Source: Microvirga sesbaniae
GTDB lineage: Bacteria; Pseudomonadota; Alphaproteobacteria; Rhizobiales; Beijerinckiaceae
Length of the DNA stretch: 64,000 nucleotides
Assembly: GCF_025460805.1 (NCBI RefSeq)
Contig: NZ_JAMXFJ010000008.1
Location: 141,728-205,727 of the forward strand
Reading direction: 5' to 3'
Position numbers and translations under genes: made by a program. Below, piece after piece: positions 36,293 to 45,466 of the stretch (positions are counted from its first letter, which is position 1; every line of letters starts with the position of its first letter). Below the pieces are notes generated by a model. It did not search any database. It saw only the letters and a list, made by a program, of their open reading frames with translations, and was not told the origin of the DNA.

Positions 36293-37924
36293 TTACTCGA
36301 GTTCTCCGACGGCGCTCTCGACGGCTTCGACCACCGCGCCGGACCGGACCAGGTCGAGCGCCTGGCGCATCTCGGTCGCGTACCAGCGATCGCCTTCGAG
36401 CGCCGGCGGAATCACGGCCCGAATGGCCTCCATGGCGGCGCGCGAGCCCTTGCCGAGCGGATGATCCGTCGCGAGCGGCTCCACGAGCGTGAGCGCCTGC
36501 GCGGCCATCAGCAATTCGCCGGCCACGATCTGCTCCACGTTCTCGACGACAATACGCGCCTTGCGCCCGCACCAGGTCGAGTTGGAGACGTGATCCTCGG
36601 CATTCGACTTGCCGGGAATGGAGTCGACCGAGCCCGGCGTCGCCAGCCCGCGGTTCTCCATCACCAGCGCCGACAGGGAGCACTGCACGGTCGCAAATCC
36701 CGTGTTGAGACCGCGCTTGCCGGCGAGCAGGTTGCGCGGCAGCCCGTAGGACATGGTAGGGTCGATCAGGCGCGCGAGGCGCCGCTCGGAGATCGCCCCG
36801 AGATCCGCCATGGCGATGGCGAGGAAGTCCATCGCCTGCGCCATGTACTGACCGTGGAAGTGCCCGCCCGAGATCGACACGTAGCCGCCCTGGCCGTCGT
36901 CGAAGATCAGCGGGTTGTCGGTGGCAGAGTTCATCTCCGTGCCGATGATGCGCTCCACGTATTCCACCGCCTCGATGGCGGGCCCGTGAACCTGCGGCGT
37001 GCAGCGCAGGGAATAGACGTCCTGCACGCGGGGAGCCGCCGGGGCTCCGGGCTGACGCGGCTCGTCGGGAAACACGATGTCGCGCGCGGCCTGCGAGCAG
37101 CGCTTCGTGCCGTCGAGGATGCGCAGCAGGTTGCGGGCCACGCGGGCCTGTCCCGGATGAGGACGCGCCCTGTGCACGCGGGGATCGAAGGCCGCGAGCT
37201 CGCCGCGCATGGCCTCGAGCGACAGGCACATGGCGATGTCGGCCTGCTTCAGCAGGCGGCGCGCGTCGTGCGTGGCCAGCGCCCCGAGGGCGAGCGACGT
37301 GGTCGAGCCGTTGATGAGAGCGGAGGCATCCTTCGCGCCGAGTTCGAAATCGGGATCGAAGCCGGCCGCCCGGATGGCCTCGCGGGCCGGCAACCGGCGG
37401 CCGTGATAGATCATCTCGGCCTCCTCGAAGCCGCAGACCGCGCCGGCCATGTGGGCGAGCGGCGCAAGATCGCCCGACGCGCCGACGGAGCCTTTTTGCG
37501 GAATGACCGGATGCAGGCCCGCGTTGACGAACGCGATGAGGCGCTCGACCAGCTCGACGCGCGGGCCGGAATAGTTCGACGCGAACGCATTGGCCCGCAG
37601 GAGCATCATGGCGCGGGTCACGTCCTCGGCGAAGGGCTCCCCGACCCCGGTGGCGTGGGCATAGACCGTCTTGCGCTGGTAGGCCGCCATGTCGCTGATG
37701 AGGACGCGCTGGTCCTTGAACAGGCCGACGCCCGTGTTGAAGGCATACATGAGCGGCGCGTCATCGTGCATCCAGGTGCGGTCGATGTAGTCCCGCGTCG
37801 CCGCAATGCGCTCGCGCGCCTCCGGCGCCAGGGCGGCGGGCGCAAAGGCTCCGCTGGCATCGGGGCGCGCCACGCGCACCACATCCTGAATGCCGAGAGT
37901 GGCGCCGTCGAGCTTGACCGTCAT
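36293..37924 (-). CDS. hutH: Histidine ammonia-lyase family (aromatic amino acid lyase)
   Basis: A 543-residue lyase with the MIO cofactor triad A149-S150-G151 ('GSVGASGDLAPLAH'). Y60 ('YAFNTGVG') and H90 ('VYAHATGVG') are 30 residues apart, the spacing of the general-base Tyr and substrate-binding His in characterised histidine ammonia-lyase, and the Glu of 'NAEDHVSN' is kept. This favours histidine over tyrosine or phenylalanine. The protein is about 30 residues longer than usual HutH, and no hutU, hutI, hutF or hutG is nearby, so it may serve another pathway. GTGAGGAA lies just before the ATG. Confidence 0.85.
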   Translation of the reverse strand: MTVKLDGATLGIQDVVRVARPDASGAFAPAALAPEARERIAATRDYIDRTWMHDDAPLMYAFNTGVGLFKDQRVLISDMAAYQRKTVYAHATGVGEPFAEDVTRAMMLLRANAFASNYSGPRVELVERLIAFVNAGLHPVIPQKGSVGASGDLAPLAHMAGAVCGFEEAEMIYHGRRLPAREAIRAAGFDPDFELGAKDASALINGSTTSLALGALATHDARRLLKQADIAMCLSLEAMRGELAAFDPRVHRARPHPGQARVARNLLRILDGTKRCSQAARDIVFPDEPRQPGAPAAPRVQDVYSLRCTPQVHGPAIEAVEYVERIIGTEMNSATDNPLIFDDGQGGYVSISGGHFHGQYMAQAMDFLAIAMADLGAISERRLARLIDPTMSYGLPRNLLAGKRGLNTGFATVQCSLSALVMENRGLATPGSVDSIPGKSNAEDHVSNSTWCGRKARIVVENVEQIVAGELLMAAQALTLVEPLATDHPLGKGSRAAMEAIRAVIPPALEGDRWYATEMRQALDLVRSGAVVEAVESAVGELE

Positions 37925-37984
37925 CGCTGTTCCTCACGTTGAAGGAAAAGGGATACCGAGGCTTCGAACGCCGTGCAACCGCCT

Positions 37985-38021
37985 CGACGTCGTCACCGGG
38001 CCTGTACCGGTGACGACGTCG
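37985..38021. repeat. Perfect 15-bp inverted repeat upstream of the lyase gene
   Basis: CGACGTCGTCACCGG (37985-37999) and CCGGTGACGACGTCG (38007-38021), loop GCCTGTA, 60-97 bases before the lyase start. It resembles one arm of the family-A repeats (GTCATCACCGGGC type) and is probably a solo arm, though an operator role is not excluded. Confidence 0.7.
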
Positions 38022-38056
38022 CGGGGGAACACCCGGTCCGGCACTGACACCCTCCG

Positions 38057-38148
38057 ACGTCATGGCCGGGCTTGTCCCGGCCATCCCGATCCGAAAGGCG
38101 CGGCGTTCCAAGCCATCGGGATCGCCGGCACGAGGCTGGTGATGACGT
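38057..38148. repeat. Family-A intergenic palindromic repeat, complete copy
   Basis: A 92-base element with terminal ACGTCAT...ATGACGT inverted ends. The left arm contains GGCCGGGCTTGTCCCGGCC; the centre has CGCGGCG; the right arm carries GGGATCGCCGGCACGAGGCTGG. It occupies the middle of the 463-base gap (37925-38387) between the lyase and ugpC. Apart from this, the 15-bp inverted repeat and the hairpin behind ugpC, I see nothing coding there. Confidence 0.8.
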
Positions 38149-38326
38149 TGAGGGCCAGCCATGACGCGCCGAGGAAGCCGGTCCCGTGGCGCGCGACCGA
38201 CGACCCTGGCCATTACCCTTCCCTCCGGGGCGCACGGGAGCCATCCTTCGGGACGGGCCTGCGGCCCGCCTCGGGATGAGGGTGGAGACGGGGCGAGGGA
38301 CATGACGGCGCCCGCACGGCGAAAGG

Positions 38327-38349
38327 GCCCCGAGCTCAAAGCCCGGGGC
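38327..38349 (-). terminator. Probable ugp operon terminator
   Basis: Read on the minus strand, GCCCCGGGC and GCTCGGGGC form a 9-bp stem with one mismatch and loop TTTGA, followed by CCTTTC. It lies about 40 bases behind the ugpC stop. Confidence 0.55.
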
Positions 38350-38387
38350 GCCTGGTCTCCATGACGGCCGGCTCGGCGGCCGGGAGG

Positions 38388-39464
38388 TCAGGCCTTGCCG
38401 AGACGGCGGGTGGTCTGGGGGTCGAAGAGATGGACGTTGGCCGGGTCGACCGACAGGGTCAGCCGGCGGGTCTCGGCCGGGATCTGACCGGTGGAGGCCT
38501 GAACGACGAAGTCGGCGCCCGCCACCTTGCCGTGGAAGAGCTGGGTCGCGCCGAGTTCCTCCACGAAGTCCACATCCATGGAGAGAGAGCTCGAGCCGGC
38601 GCCGCCCGCCTGGACGTCCTCCGGACGCAGGCCCACCTCGATGGCAGAGCCCGGCGTAAGGCCGTCGCGCATGTCCGTGACCGTGATCACCTGTCCGCCG
38701 ACCGACACCCGGCCGGGCCCCTCGACCTTGCCGGGCAGGATGTTCATGGGCGGCGAGCCGATGAAGGTGGCGACGAACCGGGTCTCGGGCCGGCGGTAGA
38801 CGTCCGACGGGGTGCCGACCTGCTCGATCTGACCGCCGGACATCACCACGAGCTTGTCGGAGAGCGTCATCGCCTCGACCTGGTCGTGGGTCACGTAGAT
38901 CGACGTCACGCCGAGAGCCTTCTGCAGGCGCTTGATCTCGACCCGCATCTGCACACGCAGCTTGGCGTCGAGATTCGAGAGCGGCTCGTCGAACAGGAAC
39001 ACCTGGGGCTTGCGCACGATGGCGCGGCCCATGGCGACGCGCTGGCGCTGACCGCCGGAGAGCTGTCGCGGCTTGCGGGTGAGGAAGGATTCGATGGCCA
39101 GGATGCGGGCCGCTTCCTTCACGCGTTTCTCGATCTCGTCCTTCGGCGTGCCGCGGTTCTTCAGGCCATAGGCCATGTTGTCGTAGACGGTCATATGCGG
39201 GTAGAGCGCGTAGTTCTGGAACACCATGGCGATGTCGCGATCGGCCGGCTCGACCTGGTTCACGACCCGGTCGCCGATCTTCACCTCTCCGTCGGAAATC
39301 GTCTCGAGGCCCGCGATCATCCGGAGCAGCGTGGACTTGCCGCAGCCGGACGGGCCGACGAGGACGCAGAAGGAGCCGTCCTCGATTCCGAGAGAGACGC
39401 CCTTCACGGCCTCCACATTGCCCGCATAGATCTTCCTGACGGTATCGAGTGTGACCCCTGCCAT
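38388..39464 (-). CDS. ugpC: Glycerol-3-phosphate ABC transporter ATPase UgpC
   Basis: A 358-residue ATPase with Walker A 'GPSGCGKST' (37-45), signature 'LSGGQRQR' (134-141), Walker B '[12 protein letters not shown]' (154-165) and a C-terminal TOBE/MalK-type regulatory domain (about 235-358). UgpC and MalK are interchangeable families; the assignment rests on the linked ugpBAE genes. AAGGAA lies before the ATG. It is the last gene of the operon and ugpQ is absent. Confidence 0.92.
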   Translation of the reverse strand: MAGVTLDTVRKIYAGNVEAVKGVSLGIEDGSFCVLVGPSGCGKSTLLRMIAGLETISDGEVKIGDRVVNQVEPADRDIAMVFQNYALYPHMTVYDNMAYGLKNRGTPKDEIEKRVKEAARILAIESFLTRKPRQLSGGQRQRVAMGRAIVRKPQVFLFDEPLSNLDAKLRVQMRVEIKRLQKALGVTSIYVTHDQVEAMTLSDKLVVMSGGQIEQVGTPSDVYRRPETRFVATFIGSPPMNILPGKVEGPGRVSVGGQVITVTDMRDGLTPGSAIEVGLRPEDVQAGGAGSSSLSMDVDFVEELGATQLFHGKVAGADFVVQASTGQIPAETRRLTLSVDPANVHLFDPQTTRRLGKA

Positions 39465-39576
39465 CGTTTCGTTCCTTTTATCGTTGCCCGCGCCGCCCTG
39501 GGCCGCAGGCGAAAATTTCGATGATGTGAGAAGGAGCCCCTCCGCCGAAACGGAAGGGCCCTGCGCGTTTCCCGCG

Positions 39577-40422
39577 TCACTTCTCCGTTTCGACCAGACC
39601 CTTCACGAAGAGCCTCTGCATGAAGATGACGACCAGCACCGGCGGCACCATCGCCAGCACGGCCGTCGTCATGGCGATGTTCCACTCCGTGAGCGCATCG
39701 GTGGTCGTGATCATCTTCTTGATGCCGATGACGATGGTCTGCATCGAGCTTTTCGTGGTGATCAGCAGCGGCCAGAGATACTGGTTCCATCCATAGATGA
39801 ACTGAATCACGAAGAGTGCCGCGATCGTCGTCATGGAAAGCGGAAGCAGCGTGTCCTTGAAGAAGCGGAACGCGCCCGCGCCGTCGATCTTCGAGGCTTC
39901 CAGAAGCTCCTCGGGAATGGTCATGAAGAACTGCCGGAACAGGAGCGTGCCGGTCGCCGACGCGATGAGCGGCAGGATGAGACCGGAATAGGTGTCAAGG
40001 AGGCCCAGATCCGCGACGATCTTGTAGGTCGGATAGATACGCACTTCGACCGGAAGCATCAGGGTGATGAAGATGACCCAGAACGCCGTCCTGCGGAACG
40101 GGAACCTGAAATACACCACCGCATAGGCCGACAGGATCGAGATCAGGATCTTCCCGAATGCGATTCCCAGCGCGACGATCATGGAATTGATCATCATGCC
40201 CATCACCGGCTCGCGGGCCGTCTTGCCCCCGTAGAACAGCGCCCGGGAGTAGTTTTCCAGCGTCTGATCGCCCGGGGTCAGCGGCATGTTGCCGTTGATG
40301 ATGGTGGCGGTGTCGAATGTCGACGCCATGATCGCGAGATAGACCGGGAAGGCCACCAGGATGACGCCGATGACCAGCGTCAGATAGGCCATGAAGTCTC
40401 TAAAGGGACGATTCTCGACCAT
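39577..40422 (-). CDS. ugpE: Glycerol-3-phosphate ABC transporter permease UgpE
   Basis: A 281-residue permease with about six TM helices and the EAA loop '[26 protein letters not shown]' (about 174-199). '[13 protein letters not shown]' near 213-225 is typical of UgpE. Its ATG overlaps the ugpA stop by one base (TGATG). It pairs with UgpA in the inner membrane. A gap of 112 bases without a recognisable feature separates it from ugpC. Confidence 0.92.
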   Translation of the reverse strand: MVENRPFRDFMAYLTLVIGVILVAFPVYLAIMASTFDTATIINGNMPLTPGDQTLENYSRALFYGGKTAREPVMGMMINSMIVALGIAFGKILISILSAYAVVYFRFPFRRTAFWVIFITLMLPVEVRIYPTYKIVADLGLLDTYSGLILPLIASATGTLLFRQFFMTIPEELLEASKIDGAGAFRFFKDTLLPLSMTTIAALFVIQFIYGWNQYLWPLLITTKSSMQTIVIGIKKMITTTDALTEWNIAMTTAVLAMVPPVLVVIFMQRLFVKGLVETEK

Positions 40423-41303
40423 CAGTACTGTACCTTGCGTTCGACATAGCGGAACTGGATGGCGGTCAGCGCGATCACGATGACCATGAGGACCACCGAC
40501 TGGGCGGCCGACAGGCCAAGATCACCACCGGACCGCCCATCCGCATAGACCTTGTAGACGAGGGTCGTGGTCGTTCCGGCCGGACCGCCGCCCGTCACGG
40601 CATCGATGATGCCGAACGTCTCGAAGAACACGTACACGATGGTCACGACGAGAAGGAAGAAGGTGGTCGGCGACAGCAGCGGGAAGATGATCGTCCAGAA
40701 GCGGCGTACGGGCCCTGCGCCGTCGATGGCGCCGGCTTCGATCACGCTTTTCGGAATCGCCTGCAGGCCGGCGAGGAAGAAGAGGAAATTGTAGCTGACG
40801 TGCTTCCAGGTGGCGGAGAGCACGAGCAGGATCATGGCATCCTTGCCGTCAAGCATGGGGTTCCAGTTGAATCCCAGGATGTTGAGCGGGCGTCCGAGCG
40901 TGCCGAGCGTCGGGTGGAACATGAACATCCACAGGACGCCCGCAATGGCGGGAGCCACCGCATAAGGCCAGATCAGCAGAGTCTTGAACGCGTGGCCGCC
41001 CCGCAGGCTCTTATCGGCCTGTGTGGCGAAAAGGAGCGCGACTGCGAGGGAGAAGAACGCCACCAGGGTCGAGAAGATCACCGTTGTGACCATGGCCCGA
41101 TAATATTCAGGCTGCTCGAACACGGCACTGTAGTTCTCGAAGCCGACGAATTCGGAGCTGAGACCGAAGGCGTCCTCCCGCAGGAACGACTGCCAGATGG
41201 CCTGCGATGCAGGCAGATAGAAGAAAATGATGGTGATCGCCATCTGCGGAACGATCAGCAGAAGTGGCAGCGTCCAACCTGAAAAATGAGCTCGTTTTTC
41301 CAT
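40422..41303 (-). CDS. ugpA: Glycerol-3-phosphate ABC transporter permease UgpA
   Basis: A 293-residue permease beginning M-E-K-R-A-H-F, with TM1 '[20 protein letters not shown]' and the EAA loop '[25 protein letters not shown]' (about 187-211). The frame is open 75 bases further upstream, but the ATG at 41303 gives the usual UgpA N-terminus. It follows ugpB after 123 bases that contain a strong hairpin. Confidence 0.92.
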   Translation of the reverse strand: MEKRAHFSGWTLPLLLIVPQMAITIIFFYLPASQAIWQSFLREDAFGLSSEFVGFENYSAVFEQPEYYRAMVTTVIFSTLVAFFSLAVALLFATQADKSLRGGHAFKTLLIWPYAVAPAIAGVLWMFMFHPTLGTLGRPLNILGFNWNPMLDGKDAMILLVLSATWKHVSYNFLFFLAGLQAIPKSVIEAGAIDGAGPVRRFWTIIFPLLSPTTFFLLVVTIVYVFFETFGIIDAVTGGGPAGTTTTLVYKVYADGRSGGDLGLSAAQSVVLMVIVIALTAIQFRYVERKVQY

Positions 41304-41376
41304 CGCGATTACGGCTGTCCGGATGATGGGGGCAGATGGCGGCGGCAACCGGTCTGCGAAGGTGATCCATAAGATC

Positions 41377-41403
41377 ATCCCGGGCAGCGGGGCCGCCCGG
41401 GAT
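41377..41403 (-). other. Intercistronic hairpin between ugpB and ugpA
   Basis: ATCCCGGGC and GCCCGGGAT form a perfect 9-bp stem with a 9-base loop. No T-run follows on the minus strand, so a role in mRNA stabilisation of the ugpB end is more likely than full termination. A similar arrangement is seen behind dppA. Confidence 0.65.
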
Positions 41404-41426
41404 GGAAAGTCGTGCGGTCAGATCGC

Positions 41427-42737
41427 TTAGCGGCTGACGGAACGCTCGAACTGGCGCAGAATCTGGTTGCTGCGCGTCACGGCTGAGTCGAGAGCGTCCT
41501 TGGCGGGCTTCTGACCGGCCAGGGCAGCCTCGATCTCTTCCGACACCACGTCGCGGATCTGGACCATGTTGCCGAAGCGCAGACCGCGGGAGTTTTCGGT
41601 CGGCTCCTTGTTGGTCAGCTCCAGCAGCGGGGTCTGCAGGACGGGGTTCTTCTCATAGAAGCCCGAAGCCTTGGTCTTCTCGTAGGCTGCCTTGGTGATC
41701 GGAAGGTAGCCCGATTCCTGATGCAGCTTGGCTTGGCGGTCGGTGTCCGACAGGAAGGTGAAGAACTTGGCCACGCCCTTGTACTCTTCAGGCTTCTTGC
41801 CGCCCATGACCCACAGCGAAGCGCCGCCGATGATGGAGTTCTGCGGAGCGCCCTGGATGTCCGGGTAGTAGGGCATCGGCACGGACGTGAAGTCGAACTT
41901 CGCGTTGGCCTTCACGTTGCCGTAGAAGCCCGACGAGGTCAGGAAGATCGCGCATTCGCCCGAGGTGAAGCGGCCTTCGCTCTTCGAGTCGCGGCCCGAA
42001 TAGTCGTAGGTCTTGTCCTTCTGCAGGTCGACGAGGTTCTGCAGGTGCTTCACGTGCGCCGGAGAGTTGAACTTCATCTCCGTGTCGAAGCCGTCGAGGC
42101 CGTTGGCCTTGGTGGCCATCGGGATGTTGTGCCAGGCGGAGAACTGCTCGATGTTGGCCCAGGGCGCCCAGGCGTTCGAGAAGCCGCAGGTGTCGTGGCC
42201 GGCCGCCTTGAGCTTCTTGCCGGCTTCGAACACTTCCGGCCAGGTCTTCGGGATCTCGTTAACGCCCGCCTTCTTCAGCTCGTCCTTGTTGATCCACATG
42301 ACCATCGAGGAGGAGTTGAACGGGAAGGACAGCATCTCGCCCTTCGCCGTGGAATAGTAGCCGGTGATCGCCGGCAGGTAGGCCTGCGGGTCGAACTTCT
42401 CGCCGGCTTCGGCCATCAGCTGATAGACGGGCTTGATCGCCCCGCGGGCGCCCATCATGGTCGCCGTGCCGACTTCGAAAACCTGCAGGATGTGGGGAGC
42501 GTTGCCCGCGCGGAACGCGGCGATGCCGGCGTTCAGGGTATCGGCGTACTGGCCCTTGTAGCTGACGACGACCTTGTATTCGTTCTGGGACTTGTTGAAC
42601 TCGTCCGCCAGACGGTTCACGACGTCGTTATTGGCACCCGTCATGGCGTGCCACCACTGGATCTCGGTCTGGGCGAAGGCGGAGGTGCTCGTCGCCAGGC
42701 CGATGGCCAGAGCGCCGAGGAGGGACTTCTTCATCAT
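41427..42737 (-). CDS. ugpB: Glycerol-3-phosphate-binding protein UgpB
   Basis: A 436-residue periplasmic binding protein. The signal peptide is at 1-22 (cleavage after A-F-A). The mature start 'QTEIQWWHAMTGANNDVVNRLADEFNKSQNEYKV' and the segment 'FPFNSSSMVMWINKDELKKAG' are characteristic of UgpB. GGAG lies eight bases before the first ATG of an ATG-ATG pair. It heads ugpBAEC, for uptake of sn-glycerol-3-phosphate and glycerophosphodiesters as phosphorus source. A three-unit PHO box lies 68-96 bases upstream. Confidence 0.94.
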   Translation of the reverse strand: MMKKSLLGALAIGLATSTSAFAQTEIQWWHAMTGANNDVVNRLADEFNKSQNEYKVVVSYKGQYADTLNAGIAAFRAGNAPHILQVFEVGTATMMGARGAIKPVYQLMAEAGEKFDPQAYLPAITGYYSTAKGEMLSFPFNSSSMVMWINKDELKKAGVNEIPKTWPEVFEAGKKLKAAGHDTCGFSNAWAPWANIEQFSAWHNIPMATKANGLDGFDTEMKFNSPAHVKHLQNLVDLQKDKTYDYSGRDSKSEGRFTSGECAIFLTSSGFYGNVKANAKFDFTSVPMPYYPDIQGAPQNSIIGGASLWVMGGKKPEEYKGVAKFFTFLSDTDRQAKLHQESGYLPITKAAYEKTKASGFYEKNPVLQTPLLELTNKEPTENSRGLRFGNMVQIRDVVSEEIEAALAGQKPAKDALDSAVTRSNQILRQFERSVSR

Positions 42738-42804
42738 AGTAATCTCTCCCATGTCATCCCGTCGGGGACGTTCTTGTCGTTCATCACCCCGGCATTAAGG
42801 CCGG

Positions 42805-42833
42805 ATGACGTTTCTATGACGAAAACATGACAA
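42805..42833 (-). promoter_or_regulatory. PHO box (PhoB binding site), three 11-bp direct repeats
   Basis: On the minus strand the 7-mers TTGTCAT, TCGTCAT and ACGTCAT follow each other at exactly 11-base spacing (ATGAC at 42805, 42816 and 42827 on the plus strand). PhoB boxes are tandem 11-bp units with core TGTCA. The ugp operon is a classic Pho regulon member, which supports the call. The first two linkers are T/A-rich as expected (GTTT, AGAA). Confidence 0.8.
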
Positions 42834-42891
42834 TCATAGCCGGCTTCAAAATGGAAGCCCTTTCATCCAAAAGACTTAACGGCCGATGTCG

Positions 42892-42917
42892 GGAACAGCC
42901 CGGAACACCTCTTCGTT
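42892..42917 (+). promoter_or_regulatory. Predicted EcfG (general stress response) promoter
   Basis: GGAAC (42892-42896), 17 bases, then CGTT (42914-42917), an exact match to GGAAC-N16/17-CGTT. The downstream gene starts 28 bases later and resembles stress-induced proteins, so site and gene support each other. Confidence 0.78.
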
Positions 42918-42944
42918 GAGGGAGTAACTTAACGGAAGAAACCC

Positions 42945-43667
42945 ATGCCCCAGATGATCGCCGCCCTGTTCAGGGATCCCGCCCAGGCCCACCAAGCCCT
43001 GCAATCCCTGCTGGAAATGGGCATCGCCCAGAACCGAATCGTCGCCGCCGGCAATGCGGAGGCCCGCGAGATCTCGTCGATCTCCGGCTTCCGCAGCCTG
43101 TCGGCCCGGGACGACACCCTCGACGCGCTGCACGACCTGAACCTGCCGGACTCCGACAAGCGCCTCTTCGAGCAGGGCCTGCGGAGGCATTGCGTCCTGA
43201 TCGCCGCTCAGGTCGACCGGGACAATGTCGAGGAGGCCGTGCGGGTGCTGGAGATGTTCGATCCGGTCGACCTCGACGGCAGCAGCCGCGAATGGCTCGA
43301 GGGGAGCGGGTCCGACCGGGCGGGAGCCGATGCGGGGGCGCCCCTGGCGGCCGGGATCACCGGCGGGTCGGGCGCCGGCACGACCACCACGGGCACCCTG
43401 CCCGGCATGGGCCTCATGGCGGACGGCGCGGACGATCTCGGCACCGCCGACCTGAGGACGGACGCGTTCGCCCAGACCGACCAGGGCTCGGGCGCGACTG
43501 TCGGCACCGGCGCGCGCCGCGCCGAGGAGCGGGCCGACCGGGAGGGTGTCAACGAGTTGGCCGTCGACACCCGGCCCGATGCGGACCAGCCCGGACTGAT
43601 GCAGCGCCACATGAATCGGGGCGGCCGGATCTGGGCCTATCGCACCGCCGACGAGACAGGTCTCTAA
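42945..43667 (+). CDS. General-stress-protein-like protein, 240 residues
   Basis: The N-terminal part (1-110) is an alpha/beta domain like that of YflT/GSP17M-type stress proteins: 'ALFRDPAQAHQALQSLLEMGIAQNRIVAAG', then 'CVLIAAQVDRDNVEEAVRVLEMFDPVDLD'. The C-terminal half is Gly/Ala/Asp/Thr-rich, acidic and probably disordered, ending in a short conserved-looking 'QRHMNRGGRIWAYRTADETGL' segment. There is no signal peptide. GGAAG precedes the ATG. The promoter is of EcfG type. The biochemical role is unknown. Confidence 0.8.
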   Translation: MPQMIAALFRDPAQAHQALQSLLEMGIAQNRIVAAGNAEAREISSISGFRSLSARDDTLDALHDLNLPDSDKRLFEQGLRRHCVLIAAQVDRDNVEEAVRVLEMFDPVDLDGSSREWLEGSGSDRAGADAGAPLAAGITGGSGAGTTTTGTLPGMGLMADGADDLGTADLRTDAFAQTDQGSGATVGTGARRAEERADREGVNELAVDTRPDADQPGLMQRHMNRGGRIWAYRTADETGL

Positions 43668-43718
43668 CGCACCAGGAGCAAGGACCCCGAAAGGGCCAGG
43701 CCCGTTCCGGGCCGGGGC

Positions 43719-44927
43719 TCAGATCACGTTGCGTTCGAGCAGCGGACGATTGGCGAGAACGCGCTCGTAGCCGAGCTCGGACAGATCGAGCGTCCGGTAG
43801 CCGCCGTGGACGATCAGCTCGGCCAGGCCCCGGCCCACTGCGGGGGCCTGCTGCAGGCCGTGGCCGGAGAAGCCGTTGCAGAGGTAGAAGTTCGCGAGCT
43901 CGCCGGCCTGGCCGATGATCGCGTTGTGGTCGAGGAGGCTCATGTCGTAGGGACCGGACCATGCCCGGCCCGGCCGGATCGCCTCGAAGGCCGGGACGCG
44001 GTTCGCCAGGTTCGGCCAGATGAACTCCTCGAAAAACGCGTGATCGATCTCCTGGCTGGCCGGATCCTCGTCGGACCAGTCGGGATCGAGATCCGCCTCG
44101 GGGGAGGCGCCGCAGATGAAATGCCCCTCCCCTTCGGGCCGCACATAGGCGCCGGAGGTATCGATGAGCAGCGGGCAGTTCTCGACCCGCTCCTTGCAGG
44201 AGAAGGTGAAGACGTAGCGGCGCTTGGCCTGGACCGGAATGTCGAGCCCGGCCATGGCCGCCACGGCGCGTCCGCCGGAGCCCGCGCAGTTGACGAGCGT
44301 GCCGCAGGGGATGCGGGTGCCGTCCTTCAGCCGCACCGCGACGATCGCGCGGCCGTCCCGTTCGACCTCGGCCACCTCGCCCTTCACGTATTGGGCGCCG
44401 AGCGCACGGGCCTTCTTGCGGAAGGCCTGGAGCAGGCCCCAGCCGTCGAACCAGCCCTCCCCCGAACGCCCCCAGGTGCCCGCCGCCAGGTCCTCCACGT
44501 TGAGCCAGGAGAAGCGCTCCTTCAGGGCGGACGGGTTCAGGAACAGGATGTCCGCCCCCTCGGCCGCCTGGAGCGCCTGGTTCTCCGCCAGGATCGAGGC
44601 GCCGGCCTCCGACGCGCAATAGAGATAGCCGCCTTCCTTCAGGCCGATCTCCGGCCGGTCGCCGTCGACGGTCAGGTGATCGGCGATGCCGCGCAGGAAC
44701 TGGATTCCATAGAGCGAGATGCGGATGTTCACCGCGCTGGAATATTGCTGGCGGATCGAGGCCGCCGACAGGGCCGAGGCGGAGAGCTGGTAGGTCGGAT
44801 CCTTCTCGATGACGACCACGCGTCCCTTGAAGCCGGAATCGGCGAGCAGGTGATAGGCCGCGGAGGAGCCCATGACGGCGCCGCCGACGATCACGACATC
44901 GGCGGAAAGAGAGACTGAAGAGGTCAT
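43719..44927 (-). CDS. FAD-dependent amino-acid oxidoreductase (DAO family)
   Basis: A 402-residue flavoprotein with the N-terminal dinucleotide motif 'VVIVGGAVMGSSAAYHLL' (10-27) and the C-terminal 'FYLCNGFSGHGLQQAPAVGRGLAELI' that closes the FAD site of sarcosine/D-amino-acid oxidase-like enzymes. It is co-transcribed with an Lrp regulator (four-base overlap) and divergent from lysine-catabolic genes. By analogy with AmaA (pipecolate oxidase) it may oxidise L-pipecolate or another lysine-derived imino acid; this is inference from context. Other substrates such as D-amino acids or glycine derivatives remain possible. Confidence 0.85.
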   Translation of the reverse strand: MTSSVSLSADVVIVGGAVMGSSAAYHLLADSGFKGRVVVIEKDPTYQLSASALSAASIRQQYSSAVNIRISLYGIQFLRGIADHLTVDGDRPEIGLKEGGYLYCASEAGASILAENQALQAAEGADILFLNPSALKERFSWLNVEDLAAGTWGRSGEGWFDGWGLLQAFRKKARALGAQYVKGEVAEVERDGRAIVAVRLKDGTRIPCGTLVNCAGSGGRAVAAMAGLDIPVQAKRRYVFTFSCKERVENCPLLIDTSGAYVRPEGEGHFICGASPEADLDPDWSDEDPASQEIDHAFFEEFIWPNLANRVPAFEAIRPGRAWSGPYDMSLLDHNAIIGQAGELANFYLCNGFSGHGLQQAPAVGRGLAELIVHGGYRTLDLSELGYERVLANRPLLERNVI

Positions 44928-45355
44928 CGTTCGAATTTCGTTGAGAGAATGATGGAGGATTGCGTGCGCTCCACCCCGTCGAGGGCGCCGATCCTGTCGA
45001 TGGCGGCATCGAGGGAGGGAACGTCCTCAGCCTCTACCACCGCCAGAAGATCGAAGACACCCGCGACCGAATGAAGCGCGCGCAATTCTGGCATGCGCTG
45101 CAGCGCCGAGACCACGCCGCCGGAGGCCTTGGGCGCCACCACGATGGTCACGTGCGCCCTCACCATGCGGCTCGCGACCTCTTCGGCAAGGCGCAGGGTA
45201 TAGCCGGCGATCACCCCACGGCGTTCCAGGCTCTCGACCCGGGCCTGCACGGTGGTGCGGGAGAGCCTGAGCCGTCGCGCCGCCTCCGCATGGCCGATCC
45301 GGGCATTCTCCCTCAGGAGCGCAATCAAGGCACGATCGGTGGCGTCGAGCATCAT
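44924..45355 (-). CDS. Lrp/AsnC family transcriptional regulator
   Basis: A 143-residue regulator: N-terminal winged HTH ('LLRENARIGHAEAARRLRLSRTTVQARVESLERRGVI', about 13-49) and a C-terminal RAM/AsnC effector domain (about 65-140). The true start is the first ATG of an ATG-ATG pair at 45355; the much longer open frame upstream runs antisense through the divergent gene and is rejected. A short palindrome GGCA-ATA-TGCC (45372-45382) lies 17 bases upstream and could be an operator. It probably senses lysine or a derivative and controls both divergent units. Confidence 0.9.
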   Translation of the reverse strand: MMLDATDRALIALLRENARIGHAEAARRLRLSRTTVQARVESLERRGVIAGYTLRLAEEVASRMVRAHVTIVVAPKASGGVVSALQRMPELRALHSVAGVFDLLAVVEAEDVPSLDAAIDRIGALDGVERTQSSIILSTKFER

Positions 45356-45466
45356 TGTGACCAATCGAAATGGCAATATGCCGAAAACTACCCGTCCTTT
45401 CGTCAGCTTGTCCATGGCGTTCTGCATGGCTTTGCCGTTTTCTGAGAGAACCACAGGGAGATTTCC

